Shown here in pieces: positions 10,137-21,773 of a DNA stretch of 64,000 nt (within the stretch, counting starts at the first letter, position 1; every line of letters starts with the position of its first letter). The stretch spans positions 2,976,001-3,040,000 of the forward strand of contig JARFXM010000006.1 of NCBI GenBank assembly GCA_029532625.1, written 5' to 3'. The stretch is from Lomentospora prolificans. Its lineage: Eukaryota; Ascomycota; Sordariomycetes; Microascales; Microascaceae. The notes beneath the pieces were generated by a model, which made no database searches, was not told the origin of the DNA, and saw nothing but the letters and a program-made list of their open reading frames with translations. Made by a program: the position numbers and the translations under genes.

Positions 10137-12710
10137 GCGGAACGCAAACGCTGAGAGGTTTCTTTCGCGTCTAAGCTGGGATGATGATGTTCTTTAGGAG
10201 TAGAGGGCGAGAAACGGCGGTCTTGTAAGGGAATCGACCGCAGACAGATGAGATACCCTTTGCTTACCCTAGGTAGAGTTGATTGATCAGACGAGGTTGA
10301 CTTTGAATATAGAAATGGCTGCTGCGAACTTGATTGATGTTCTCATGGACCATGTTACTTCTGAAGTCTTTTTTCCTCTATAGAACCAAGTATGTATAGC
10401 CCAGGTGCTATCTGTGAAGGTATTATCTATATAATATTTGGTTAACTGAGGGTGTTTGTTACTAGGCACTCTCGTCGGAATGTGTGACACCTAGCTAGCT
10501 CTCTCCTTCTCTCTCTCTTTAGTGAGACCTCCAGTTATGTCTTCATGTACGGTCTTGACTACTCCTTCCAACTCCAGTATGGTGGTAATGAATCATGAGA
10601 GAAGAGATTGATCTCAACAGCAATTGGGGGCAGCTGCGTAACTCCACTTCTTTCACTGTCTCTCGGCCTGGAAGACGTTCCACGGAACTTCCAAGAAGAT
10701 ATAGATCTTGTTGCCCCAGAACAAACGGGGGTAGAAAGTCGAGTCGTTGGCAAAGGCGTACCCAGTGACTTTCCCGCCCGCCGACTGATGATTGTCTCCT
10801 AAAACAACACGGTGTCGCCTCCCCTATGCTGCTCCATGTCGGAACCATCGATTCCCACCCGCGGCGTCGGATGATGTCTTCACCTGGGCCGCAAAGCAAT
10901 TCCCCAACGGAATTTCGACCACTACCGCGCCGGCTCCGAGCGAAAAGCTCGTACAAAATTGTTCCAAAATTTTTTTTGGTCCATCATGTTCTTTATTTCC
11001 CTTGCGGGGCGCAGGCAATGATGATATCATTTAACCCAACGGTGCCAAGGCAAGATAATAACAGGGGATCGGGGCCAGGCGGGATCGATGCGCAGATCGG
11101 ATGGATCCCATTCGGTATTCTTACCGCGGAGTGTATGGCGGCCAGAGAGACTTCGGCTCGGCCTCCGTGTAGCGCTTATTGATGCGGGTATATTGGGACT
11201 CGGGCCTAGCGGGCGACTTTTGCGAGCTCGCTCAGAGCTTATACGATCTTTGTTCCGTTTTTTCCTACCGGGAATGGCTGGAGCTGGCGAGGCGCCGAGA
11301 ACACATCGTGTACAGACTTTGCCACAGTCGGGTGAAGAAAGCTATATCCGAGGGCTAGTTTGCAAGGAAGAAGGGTTTGGGAAAGCTAAGAAGGATGATG
11401 TCGATTTTTCGGCATATTGAAGAGGTCTCATAAGACATACTACGCGTTGTTAGGTTATTATTGCATAAACTGTACCACATTGTGTTGTGGGACCGCCGAT
11501 TGGGTCGGTTTGTGAGTTCTCTGTCCCGATCTGGACGGCTTTTCTCAAGTGTTGGTGATCCTGTGATGGCCTCAATTCACCCACGCCACTGCCCCGTCCG
11601 AGTTTCGTCCTGTAAGATAATAAGTCCTCTCAAGCGCTGTAAATTCATCGTTATTCGTAAAAAATGACCAAATCCCAATTGATAGGTGGATTTGAAGCCT
11701 AGCCGGGTCTCCCACGGCCATCTTGGCGTTGATGCTGAAAAAGATTAACCTTTTGTCTCCGCACCCTTGCTCTCCCGGTTCTGCCGGATCAGGAAACATC
11801 AATTGATTGCCAGCTTCGTCTGTCGGTCCACCGCACGGAGCGGCACAGACGCAACCGGACGGTCTGCAAATCAGACGAGGACCCGGATATTGCAAAGGGT
11901 ATTTAACCCCATTTTCCGCGATTTGGGTAAAAAGCCATTGGCTTTCGCCCCGCCCTCCCTATCCAGGGGGTCAATATATGATAGCAGAGAGTCGGCCGGA
12001 GCTATAACCGGGGTTATATTTGCCAGCTTGTTTAGGGGAGCCAAGTTGTGGTGTTTTCTTTTTTTTTCTTTTTTTTTTTTTTTTTTCTTTGGGCGTGGAG
12101 GCACAGGCGCCGAGCTTCCGCACACACTGAGGTGGATTGGGGCTGGACGAAGCCTGCACCGGCCAAGAGCGGCCACTCGATGCCGGTGTAATAAAGCATG
12201 ACATTTAGAGTAAATTGCAAGAACTGTTGGTTTCCTTTTCACTCTCCCACAATGATGCTGCGGCCCCCTTTCCCTTGGGGTATTGCGCAGTATGGGTGCT
12301 GCTCTCTCGGGAACGTGGTGTGCCCGCATTACCGCCATGGCAAGAGAGAGGGCGAGGCAAAGAGGGTGCCTGTCCCGAGATTGCGGGAGGGGCAAAAAGG
12401 AAACCGGAAGCGGAAGAAGGAATAGAGAAGGAGGAGAGACCTTTTTGAACTGTATGTTGGTTCTGGTTCTGGGCAAAAAAAAAGAAATATGTATATATCC
12501 CGTTCCCCTGAAGGTGGAAGGTGCGTCTGAAGGGCGTTTCCCTCGGTTCTTGCTACGGAGCTATTTCCTGCCATTCCTTGCGTGCTTCCTTCCTTCTCTC
12601 CCTCTCTGTATTCTTTTCCTTTCCTTTTTTTCTTTTCATAAAAAGGAGACTCTACTTTCGTTCGAGAGTTGATAGAGAGAACAAGCAACAAGACATCTCC
12701 CACCCCAGCA
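10137..12710. other. Intergenic, 2.6 kb without a supported gene
   Basis: Frames are short or low-complexity. A minus-strand stretch around 10560-10960 reads protein-like in places (for example YAFANDSTFYPRLFWGNKIY) but is broken by stops and has no family match I know. Interrupted T tracts lie at 12058-12088. The region 12450-12700, rich in C, T and A runs, is probably the promoter and leader of the superoxide dismutase gene. Confidence 0.5.
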
Positions 12711-13927
12711 ATGCACTGCTTCGAAGTCGCCGTAATCCTCGCCGCGGCTGGCGCACTCGCCCAGACCGTTGGCACCGAGCACAACGCCGTTGTTGTGGAC
12801 GACAGCCCCGTCGGAGCCAAGTACATTGCCAACTTCGAGGGCGTCATTGCCGGTCGTGTCCTTGCTGGATCTGACGCCTTCGGAATCGGTGTCACTTTCC
12901 ACATCTCCGTCACTGGTCTTTCCGAGACCGATGGTCCTTACAGTATGTTTTGAACCCGAGAGGACTTGATGGGCGGAGATGGTATGAGATGATGTAAAGT
13001 ATGCTGATCACAAGACTAGAATATCACCTCCACGAATTCCCCGTCCCCCAGGATGGTGACTGCGCCGGCACCGGTGGTCACCTCGACCCCTTTGGCAGAA
13101 CCCAGGAGCCCGCTTGCGAGGCCGATTGGCCCGAGAGCTGCGAGGTTGGTGATCTTTCCGGAAAGCATGGTACCATTGAGGGTACGAGCGACGAGTACAG
13201 GTGAGATTCCCTTCTTTTATACTTAGTCTAAGTGACTTCTTCGGGACATGGCGGATGTGCTAACGACTGTGGTGTTAGCTTCCATGATCTCTTTACCTCT
13301 CTCAACCCCACCAATGAAGCCTTCTTTGGTGACAAGTCTATTGTCCTCCACAACAAGAACGGTGATCGTGTTGCCTGCGCCAGCTTTGCTCCTGTTCCTA
13401 GCTCGAATACTGGTGAAACCCCTGTTGAGGTTACCCCCGAGTTGCCCGAGAAGCCTGTCCCCGAGGAGCCCGCCCCCGAGAAACCCGCTCCTGAGGAACC
13501 TGCCCCCGAGGAGCCCGCTCCTGGGACCCCCGTAGAGGACGATGATGAGTGCGAGGCCGATCCTGTTGAGGAACCCGCTCCTGGGAACCCCGTAGAGGAC
13601 GATGATGAGTGCGAGGCCGATCCTGTCGAGGAGCCCGCTCCTGAGACTCCTGTTGAGGATGATGACGAGTGTGAAGCCGACCCCGTCGAAGAGACTCCCG
13701 TCGAGGAGCCCGGCAACGGCGAGATCGTTCCCGAGAAGCCTGTCGAGGGTGGCGAGATGGTCCCTGAGGAGCCTGTCGAAGGCGAGGTCACCCCCGAGGA
13801 GCCTGTCGATGGTGGTGAAGTCACCCCCGAAGAGCCAGTTGAGACCACTCCCGATCGCGAGCCCATCATTGTCGTCGGACCCATCGAGGGTGACGATGGT
13901 GAGGAGGGCATGAGGCTCGGTCCTTGA
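12711..13927 (+). CDS. Secreted copper-only-type superoxide dismutase with repetitive acidic tail
   Basis: Exons are 12711-12942, 13020-13200 and 13279-13927, giving 353 residues. A signal peptide ends near residue 18 (AGALAQ). Residues 35-174 are a Cu/Zn-SOD-like domain. Copper-ligand positions are kept: HLH at H80 and H82, GGH at H98 and VLH at H162. A possible intradomain disulphide pair is C92/C171, and the active-site Arg equivalent is R168. The zinc-loop histidines of SOD1 are not found between H98 and the D122 region, and the electrostatic loop is short. These traits define extracellular Cu-only SODs such as Candida Sod5. From 175 to the end the protein is Pro/Glu-rich, with three copies of a 20-residue unit centred on DDDECEADPVEE. 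There is no C-terminal GPI signal (it ends MRLGP), so the protein is probably released or held in the wall. Likely role: extracellular superoxide handling. Confidence 0.87.
13525..13700 (+). repeat. Three in-frame 60-bp coding repeats in the SOD tail
   Basis: Three successive 60-bp units encode near-identical 20-residue blocks with the core PVEDDDECEADPVEE, starting near 13528, 13588 and 13648. The first two are almost identical at DNA level, and the third differs mainly at third codon positions. This indicates unit duplication followed by purifying selection or ageing. Each unit contributes one Cys and about ten acidic residues. Confidence 0.85.
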
Positions 13928-14282
13928 ATTACCCCAGCTATGGGTCTACCTTTCTATACTTCCATGTATCTACATTTCCGGGGACGAAATACTTTATAGT
14001 CGGTAGTTTTGAAAAATGTATGATAATTTACGATTGATTTTACGAAACAGGCCCGCAAGTATTTTTTTTGTCACTCATTTGAACTAGAATTGACTATATA
14101 CCGCGCCATGCTATATAGTCACAAGGTAAAAGGAAAAAAAAACGGTCACCAACAAGGATCGGTAGAATAGAAAGGATAATGTACAGGCAAAACCCAGGCC
14201 ACTCCTATTACGAAGGCCCGGTCAATGGCTCAATTCTGGCCGGCGGGGCGGAGAAAACCGGGGTGGGGGAAGCCGTGGTTCT

Positions 14283-16109
14283 TCACTGGCGGCCTCGGCC
14301 ACCACGGAACCGGCCCCTGCCACCTCCGTTGTTTCCGGTATTTCCAGCGTTGTTCCCGCCGTTGTTGTTGTTGTTATTATTATTATTGTTGCCATTGTTG
14401 CCATTGTTGCCTCCATTGTTCCCTCCATTCCCCGCGGTGACCTCAAACTTGACACAATCATCCTGCGCGCCTCTCTGCGCAACAGGCATCAGCACAGGCT
14501 GATGGTTAGAAGAGCTAACCATTGTGCAGGCCCTGTAGGCGCCGGCGGGGAGACCGCCAGGTACGACGGCAGAGAGCTGGCCGTTACCATCAACGGGGTC
14601 GTTGACGCCCTTGAAGAAGGCGAACTGCCTCGGGTCAGGCGGGTTGGTGGTGCGCAAGTTGCCGATATCCTGGATGGTGATGTGGGCGTGGCCGATAATG
14701 TCGCCGTTGTTGGCGAGCTCCTGGGGGGACGAGTAGTAGGTGACGGTGGGGTTGGTGAAGGAGCCGGCCTGGAGGTGGTCGGACTGGAAGGTGACGGTGA
14801 AGTCGGTGTTGGCGTCGATGGTGTCGCCGGGCTGGGGGAAGGTGATGATGGTGGAGATCATGTTGTCGCGGGCGGGGATCTGGCCCATGGGAATGGGGTT
14901 GCAGGACCCGGCGGTGTTTTGCTGGCCGTTGGTGAGGGTTTTGCCGGTGCAGAAGTTGATGAAGTTGGCGTCGTCGCTGGAAGAGGGGGAGGTGTTAGTG
15001 TCTGGAGTTGAGATGGTGGGGCAGTAACAGTAGCGAAGATGGGGGGACAGCGGTTTCGGAGAAGAGGGAGAAACTTACGTGGAGGCCGGGGTCTGGCCGT
15101 CGGCGATGCCTTCGGTGCCGTCTTCAAGGCCGGTCCGGGCACTGGCGGCTTGGATGTTCTGGGGGTTCACACAGTTGGCGTTGTTGTTGTTGCCGCCACC
15201 GTTGTTTCCGTTATTGCCGTTGTTTCCGTTGTTTCCGTTATTGCCGTTGTTTCCGTTATTGCCGTTGTTTCCATTGTTTCCGTTGTTGCCATTATTCCCA
15301 GCATTGTTGTCGTTTCCGGTGTTACCAGCATTGCCGTTGTTACCAGCGTTGTTGTTGTTGTTGTTGTTCCCGCGGTTGCCACCACGTCCATTGCCTCTGT
15401 TGCGGCCGCCAAAGTTACCAAAGTTGTTGCCGGTAGCTGCGCCGGTATCTGCACCAGCATCTCCGGCGTTCGCACCGTCGTCGGCACCGGTATCGGCACC
15501 GGCATCAGCACCGGTATCCGCGCCGGTGTCAGCACCATTGTCAACGCCAGTGTCAGCGCCGGCGTCGGCATTGTTGTTGGGCTGTTCTTGGTCCTGGTTG
15601 TTCTGGTCTTGACCTTGACCCTGGCCCTGATCGGCTTGGCCTTGTCCTTGATCCTGGCCTTGATTAGCCTGATCATCGGCTTCATCCTGACCTTGGTCTT
15701 GTCCTTGATCAGCTTGGCCCTGGCCCTGGTCCTGACCTTGCTCTTGTCCCTGGTTAGCCTGGTCCTGACCTTGCTCTTGTCCCTGGTTAGCCTGGTCATC
15801 AGCCTGATCCTGGCCTTGATCATCATCAGCAGCAGCGTCATCAGCCTGATCCTGGCCCTGACCAGCGTTGTTTCCCTGGCCATTGTTCCCACGATTGCCA
15901 CCGCGTCCGCCTCCACCTCGGCCTCCAAATCCACCACGACCCCCAAAACCACCACCGCCAAAGCCACCAAAGTTGCCAGCTCCCCTATTGCGTCTCGCAA
16001 TGAAGCTCGGGACAACCTCCCGCTCCTCAACGGCGTGATGTCCGAGCGTGAGCGCCTGAACAGCCCCGGTGGAGACAAGGAGGGAAACGATCAAGGTAGA
16101 AGTCTTCAT
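14283..16109 (-). CDS. Secreted Gly/Asn/Gln-rich protein with conserved fungal C-terminal domain
   Basis: Exons are 16109-15079 and 14976-14283 (donor GTAAGT, branch CACTAACAC, acceptor TTCCAG), giving 574 residues. A signal peptide covers about residues 1-19. Then come an RGG-like FGG/GGRGG block, a long run of QGQDQAD-type repeats, an alternating ADTGAD block and a tract built almost wholly of Asn and Gly. From C313 a folded region starts with NCVNPQNIQAASARTGLE and continues with FINFCTGK, GSCNPIPMGQIP, a region with GHAHITIQ, FAFFKGVN and SSNHQPVLMPVAQRG. This is a widespread fungal secreted family that is sometimes mislabelled as a ribosomal protein. Biochemical function is unknown to me. 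The tail returns to Asn/Gly repeats ending GRGRFRGGRGRQ. Probably an extracellular or cell-wall matrix protein. Confidence 0.85.
15178..16002 (-). repeat. Low-complexity coding repeats (Asn/Gly, Ala-Asp, Gln-Gly-Asp)
   Basis: Most of exon 1 of the secreted protein consists of short imperfect tandem codon repeats: a 9-bp Asn-Asn-Gly/Asn-Gly unit at about 15180-15360, a GADTGAD unit at about 15430-15560, and a QGQDQ(A)D unit at about 15590-15880. A second Asn tract lies at about 14355-14420. Such tracts are prone to length change between isolates. Confidence 0.85.
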
Positions 16110-19100
16110 CGTGGCGGTTCTTTATAGGATGATACGGTCTCTCGATTTGTTTCCAAGAAAAGGTAAGAATCGTATAGCTCTCAGAGCGTTAATCAGAAAA
16201 GGGTGGAAAAAAAGTTAGCTTTTTGTGTGCGTCTGTTCCCAGAGTTGTCGATGAGGGAGCGTATGAAGTGAATCGGTTCAACCGGTCGTGTTAGTTCAAA
16301 TGAGTGAAAGAAAGACAAAATAAAGTGAGAAAAAGAAAAGAAGGGCGCGGAATGCAATCACTGCATCGCATGCCTTGACAGATCTACTTTACCACGCGGA
16401 AGGGTTCGTGATGTAATCACTTGGAACGAGGAAAGGGAAGGGGAGAGAAGGTCGTCCTTGATGGGGCGGCGTTTCTCTATCTGATATACGTGGAGAGGAG
16501 ACCAGGGATACGGGACGAGTCGGACTAAGGTTTACACTACGGGAGGGAGGGGGTGAGAGTGTACGGTTGAGCCGGCAAGACATCCCTGCGGCGCCAAGGG
16601 GCCCCTTGGGGAGGTTCATCGTGAGGTTAGTGGTTTTAAACGTCGCCGTCAAGTGTGAGGCAGTCTTGCTTCTCTCATTCTCGACGCCAGAGCTTCAAGC
16701 ACCTTCTGGATGCGGCGTGGTGTGGGGACAGGCAGGGGGGCGTGGAGACCCACGGCCAAGACCGCGTGGGCAGTCAATGGACAACGGTATGATACAAGAG
16801 CCAAGGGAGTGTTGGTGGGATGGAGGGCATTAGTTCTTACAGTCAAGAGGGCGTGTGTGTGGTTCAAGCAAACCTTATGCCCCCTTGTCCCTTTGTTTTG
16901 CGGCGGAACGCAGTGTAGAAGCGGGGACACCCTTGCGCCACCTGTAACCAGTGCAGGACGAGCTAAAGGCAGATTCTGGAAAGTAGAGGCGGGCTGGGCT
17001 GGCGGTGAATGTGTGTGTTTGGCCCCACAGGTAAACTGTCACACTCCAGTGCAATGCAAGCTTGCCCGACTGGTCTAAAATCTCTTTTGCTGCAAGGTAC
17101 CCTTTCTCTGCAGGGAGGAGGCCAATGCGAGTCTGGGCTCGGAAGATTTGCCGAGAGTCGGATAGAGGCCCTGCAACTGAAACTGGGAGGAATTCACCAG
17201 TCCGACAGCACGCTTACGAAAAGAACAGCGATTGGGAATTTATTCTCCGCGCTTGGGAAATGCCATCGGGCGATGAAATCCGCGCGAGATGGGAAGAGTG
17301 GAGGCGGCGGGATTGGACCTGGAGCGCTGCTGTGGATTTCTGTTTTTAGGAGCGGATATTTCTGGGCGGCTAGAATTTGGTGCGGATGGCATCACTAACC
17401 GGACTGCCAAGGAGGCTCTTGCCGGGTTGGGGGTGAGATTGTGTGTTAGGTAATCATTTTGTCCGGTTCCTGGATGGCTGGCTTTTCGGGGCCTTTTCCT
17501 GGGTGTTAAAGTTGTGTGGGGACCTAGGTAGTAGTATCGGTACTTCAATCGAGGTGTCGAGAATTGCAGTCGAGGAGGTATCGCTACAATGTGGCTTAGG
17601 CGGAAGAGGAAACCCCTGCTGCACATCTGAGGATCCAAACGCTGTTTCACAGGCTCCCAGGTGCCATCAGATGAAACCGCCAAGGTAAAGGGGGTGCGGT
17701 CAAGTCCCACCAGATATCCAGGGAAAAGAAAAAAAAAACAGAGCGAAAGAGAAAGAAAGCACAGTTGATTCCGACTGCTCGCGAATGCAACTCTTAGCTC
17801 GAATTGTTAATTGCGCTTTGGGCGGTGGATAACATAGACGAGCTTGAGATATGATGTGGGGGGAAGTGGGAGGAGGTGAAGAATTTGGTCTGGTCGAAGC
17901 TCAAGGCTCGGGCCACCCCTTTGGTCTTTTGACAGGTTGCTAGGCTCCCCGCTACCGTCGGACGCTGGCTAATATAGCCAGCCAGATTAGGGGCGCTACA
18001 GCTGGCAAGAACTCAGTGTCGTGTTCATTCACTGGACTTTAGGGCCCCAATCCGCCCTCTTTGGCGTGGTGAGGAGCGGGAAGAGGCGCCATGCCTGTTT
18101 GCCGCAGGTGGCTGCACTATGGGCCTTGGCCCTTTTCCTAGGCTTTGGCGCTGATCATTGGTCAATTGATGCTCAATTTTCAGCGAGTGGGAGAAATCAG
18201 TGGCGCTTCTGGCTGTTCCTTTAAATCAATATATCAACCACGAGAATAACTGTGCTGTACAGGTGGCCTGGCCATTGAGTCTCCGTATTTCTAGTTTCTG
18301 TTCGGACCCCCCCATCAAAAAAAAAAGAAAAAAAAAAAAAAAAAACCACTCCTGTCTGTTCGGCATAATGGAGATCCTCAAAAAGAGATTGAACCCTTCT
18401 TTGAATTCCTCCGGTCCCCGACCTTGAAGGAGCAGTAAGCAAGAAAGGAGAACCGCAGCGATCCACAGCCGGGGGATGTTCCCTTGCGCCTATCCTAGCC
18501 AGCCGATCTCCACCTGAGTTGCCGCCCCCGGTCCACCATGAGACGCCGTGCGTCTCGTCCTCGCTCACTGCGCACTCCCTTCTAATATATTTGCACCGCA
18601 CCTTCTTCAGACTCCAGACATAATCCTTTTCCCTGCTCCCTCCAGGCCCTTGAAAATAGGATTGGGCACGCGAGGAGTTGCTCGCATTTTCATTCCGCCC
18701 TCGGCTCTTCTTGGCTCGGTAGAGCCTTGCCGATGGTGGAAAGGTCAAGTCGAGGGGATTCAGCTCATAACCTTGAATCGGGACTGAAGGGGTGGGAGAA
18801 ACAGCAGGCCATCGTCGCAGATTTAAGCTGCGAGGCTTCAAAATCTCTTTTATTGTTGACAGCTTGCTACGAACTAATACCAAACGGCTGAGAGGTGTCT
18901 CTCGCCCACTATGTCTAGCCCTGGATCTCCTGAGATTTGCTTGGTGATCTACCCACAGCCTCTTCCTTTCGAAGATCATTCTGCCAATCTGATCTCCGCG
19001 ATGGGAATCGTGGACAAGACTCGGCCGGGAGATTCGGATTGCCAAGCAAGTGGTAGAGCATCGCCTCTTCATGCACATCGCTGTCCGTGTTGCCTCTGAC

Positions 19101-20176
19101 CCTGACCTCCCCCGTTTCCCAGCACCTTAAAAAAATCCCGGCGAGTAACTGTAACCCTGGCTCCTCTTGCCTTTTCCAAGCGCCAAGTCAAACGCCCTCC
19201 TCTTCATCCCCCTCCAAACCCCAACATCCCTTCAATCTCCACTCCTGTCAAAAGGTCTTACTCGAAACCAAACCAAACCCCGAGATATGAGCGAGGTCAA
19301 TCATCGAACACCACTGCCCGCACACACTCACAGCTGGTTCTCGACCAGCCGGCCGGGCACTTGTGTCCTTGTCGTGCTGTTAAGAGGAACCCCGTAATTC
19401 GTGAGAAACACTGTGACAAATCCATATAACTGAAAGCGGAATCCTGGTATTAGAATAGTTCTGCACCCCTGGGTATTCCTGTTCTCTGGCTGTATCTGCA
19501 TCAAACCCCTTCGTCGCGTAGAAACATGTAACGAAAGACTGCAAGCCCACCCTGCCCATCATGACCTCGATTCCCAAGAGCAATCCCCGCAATATGTGAA
19601 ATCCAAAACTCTAGATGCAAAGCTTTAAATAAAAGAAAAAAAAAAAAGAAAAGGCAGAAGGAATGGGATAGTTCGCCCAACTTCGTACTCATACACGAGC
19701 CCCTATTCTTCCCAAGTTTGGGTGGAACCTGTGGCGCAGCGTGGATCCATCATCCCATGGGCGACCCGTCCCGCTTTCAGTGTTCCAAAGAGGACTTTTT
19801 TTTTTTTAACGGACAATGTAGCTTTCCTCCTGCTGCGCCCTTCCTTTTCGTTCGTTCTTGGCGCGCAACCCTGCGATGACGCATAGGGAGACGCTACTTA
19901 GCCTGGTGAAGGAGGGAAATTCTGGTCAGCTTTCAAACATGCCATAGCCACTACGAAGAAAAAGAAGAAGGAAAAAAATAATAAAAAAAATAAAAAAGAC
20001 ATTTTGGTTAGGTGTTTCTGAAGAAGAAGGGGAGGATGAGAATGACCTTCTATCTCTCCAGAATATTCTGTTAGAGATAGAAAGTGGTGTCGTCTCAAAC
20101 ATCTGGCCGAAGAGGACCTCTCACCGTAGAGCTTTGGCCGGTTCGGGAACTAAAGAGGAGAGAGGGAGTGGACAAC
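16110..20176. other. Intergenic, 4 kb without a supported gene
   Basis: No convincing gene. The longest frame, on the minus strand at 18221-19078, is open for 286 codons but has no domain, no signal and a composition shifted to Arg/Ser, and it crosses an A-rich tract. I treat it as chance. The part next to 16109 is promoter of the secreted-protein gene. A runs lie at 18317-18345, 19632-19651 and 19970-20000, and a T run at 19798-19808. Confidence 0.5.
18317..18345. repeat. Poly-A tract
   Basis: A nearly pure A run of 29 bases interrupted by one G, in non-coding DNA. Confidence 0.85.
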
Positions 20177-20876
20177 TCACATTTGCAGACCTAATAACCA
20201 GCCTAGGGAGTTGATAGAGGCTGCCCGCGGCCTTGTGAAGCTCAAGTTATCCGAGCTCTTCTTCAGGTACCAGACTATGATGGCAAAGCAGGCTATGGAG
20301 CCCGCAGCGAGAACGAACTCGATGCCAAACTCGAGCATTGGCCCAATGGGTTTCCCTCTATGGTGTGACCTCCTCGTGTCAAGAGTCATCCGACTACACG
20401 ACCACACCAAATTTGCAAAGGCCTACGTCTCCCGCAGGACGTTAGCCAACTAGTACCCTCTGCGTCCCCGCCCGCCTTCCCCACTCTCTCAGCCCAGAAA
20501 AACTTACCAAAGGGAGAACTGTATACAAAGGCGTCCAGATGGAGTTATTTGCTGGAAAATTCATGTTTTCCCGCACAGTCGACTCCCGAATATAAATGTA
20601 CGCAATGACAACCATCATGACGAAGGGCAGCGCGACGCACACCTGGCGGAGGATCGAGTGCGTCCGGTCCCACGACCGCTTCTCCCTCCGGCTCTGCGTA
20701 AATGGGACCCATTGCGGTGGCCGAGAAACAAAAGACTGCTGCTGTGGGCCATCGGCATGTTGCTGGTACGCTGGCGGCTGGTTCTGGTAGTAGCTCGGAG
20801 GAGGGACGCCAGGAGGAGGAGCGGCGTAGGCCCCGTACCATTCTTGCTGGTTTTCTTGTGGGTTTTGAGGGGCCAT
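20177..20876 (-). CDS. Small multi-pass membrane protein, family not identified
   Basis: Exons are 20876-20508 and 20422-20177 (donor GTAAGT, GCTAACG branch, acceptor CGTAG), giving 204 residues. Residues 1-65 are Pro/Gln/Tyr-rich with PPPGVPPPSYY-like sequence, typical of a cytosolic disordered tail. Hydrophobic segments follow near 79-98 (VCVALPFVMMVVIAYIYI), 112-132 across the splice (WTPLYTVLPLAFANLVW) and 154-178 (IEFVLAAGSIACFAIIVWYL). The spacing is like MARVEL-type or related four-helix fungal proteins, but I cannot assign it. The end is uncertain: the stop at 20177 overlaps a good donor (GTGAGT), and using it with a TTTAG acceptor would replace the last residues by a short tail ending near 20102. 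Confidence 0.7.
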
Positions 20877-21680
20877 TCCTTCTTTATTTCGTGTGTTTGC
20901 CGTCAGCACGATATATTAGGATGGTGCTTTATTGGCTGGGGTCCTAAGAGCGTTGGGCGACAGCGCAGCTCGGTGCGCGCCCGCGATGGGTCGGTGGGGA
21001 GCTATCGCAAGTATAACGAGGAGAAACGGTCTCAAAAAACTCGTGCGGCTCCTGAAATTCACTAGTCGTCTATTTCGATGGAAGGTGTGTTTAAGAGGAG
21101 GCTTGATGTCAGATTTGCCGCTGAAGAGGTCTTTGTCAACCACCCTCCAACCAGTCCATAGCCTCGTCAACTTGGCCATCTTGGCTCTTGGCAACGCGTC
21201 ACCACCGCCGATCACGTGATAAGGATTCGAGCAGGTGCAAGCGGGAGATGTTGATGACGCATGTCGATGTTGTTTCCTGCTGTTTAAGACTTTTTTTTCT
21301 TTTTCCCGGCGGAGATTGGAGAATGTCTTAGGGGAGGATTGTTGATGAGGAGGGAAGAAGGCCACCTTCGGAGCTATCGCGAGATCTAAGAAGTAAATAA
21401 GAAAGGTGGGTACATCTATCGAGCATGGTGATGAATTCTCTTTACAGCTAACCCCTAGCGCATCCGACACTTATCCATTCAGAGTAATCAACAATGGGGA
21501 CCTACTCCCCACGTAAGCAAACGATGGGCCAGTCCTTTAGGAATGCTCCACCTCCCGAGGCCAGCCGGATCTCCTCTGGCTCCCGTCGGAACATTATGAG
21601 AAGGCCTGCGAGTAGTCTGACTAACCCGCTGAATGCTGTTTAATGGCCATTACCACTCCGGTTCGTAACGTAATCAGACG
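20877..21680. other. Intergenic upstream of the membrane-protein gene
   Basis: No supported gene. A minus-strand open frame (20916-21470) lacks domains and is probably fortuitous. The sequence probably includes the promoter of the minus-strand membrane protein and the 5' flank of the tRNA gene. Confidence 0.45.
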
Positions 21681-21773
21681 GCTCCGGTAGCACAATTGGT
21701 TAGTGCGTTGGACTTTTAGGGCGACCTAAAATGAGCCATCCAAAGGTTGCGGGTTCGACCCCCGCCTGGAGCG
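21681..21773 (+). tRNA. tRNA-Lys (anticodon TTT) with a 19-nt intron
   Basis: The cloverleaf can be folded by eye. Acceptor GCTCCGG pairs with CTGGAGC (one G-T wobble), and the discriminator base is G. The D arm is GCAC/GTGC. The anticodon stem TTGGA/TCCAA encloses loop C-T-TTT-A-A, and the T arm is GCGGG-TTCGACC-CCCGC. The intron at 21719-21737 sits at the canonical position after base 37. An internal B box (GGTTCGACC) is present. A T run (ATTTCCTTTTTT) starts about five bases after the end and serves as RNA polymerase III terminator. It decodes AAA (and possibly AAG) lysine codons. Confidence 0.95.

Noticed and set aside
9125..10147. 340-codon open frame on the minus strand
   Set aside because: It is antisense to the Nudix gene, whose motif is complete on the plus strand.
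10543..10960. Possible degenerate coding stretch on the minus strand
   Set aside because: Protein-like pieces occur, but with stops in every frame and no family I can name, so I did not list it as a pseudogene.
15039..16127. Long plus-strand frames rich in Val, Leu and Ile opposite the secreted repeat protein
   Set aside because: They are antisense readings of Asn/Gly/Asp/Gln codon repeats, not membrane proteins.
18221..19078. 285-codon open frame on the minus strand
   Set aside because: It translates to Arg/Ser-rich sequence without domains, crosses an A-rich tract (FFFFFFSFFF in translation) and has no splice or promoter support.
20916..21470. 184-codon minus-strand frame
   Set aside because: No domain, mixed composition, and the central part lies over a probable promoter. 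No supporting splice sites.
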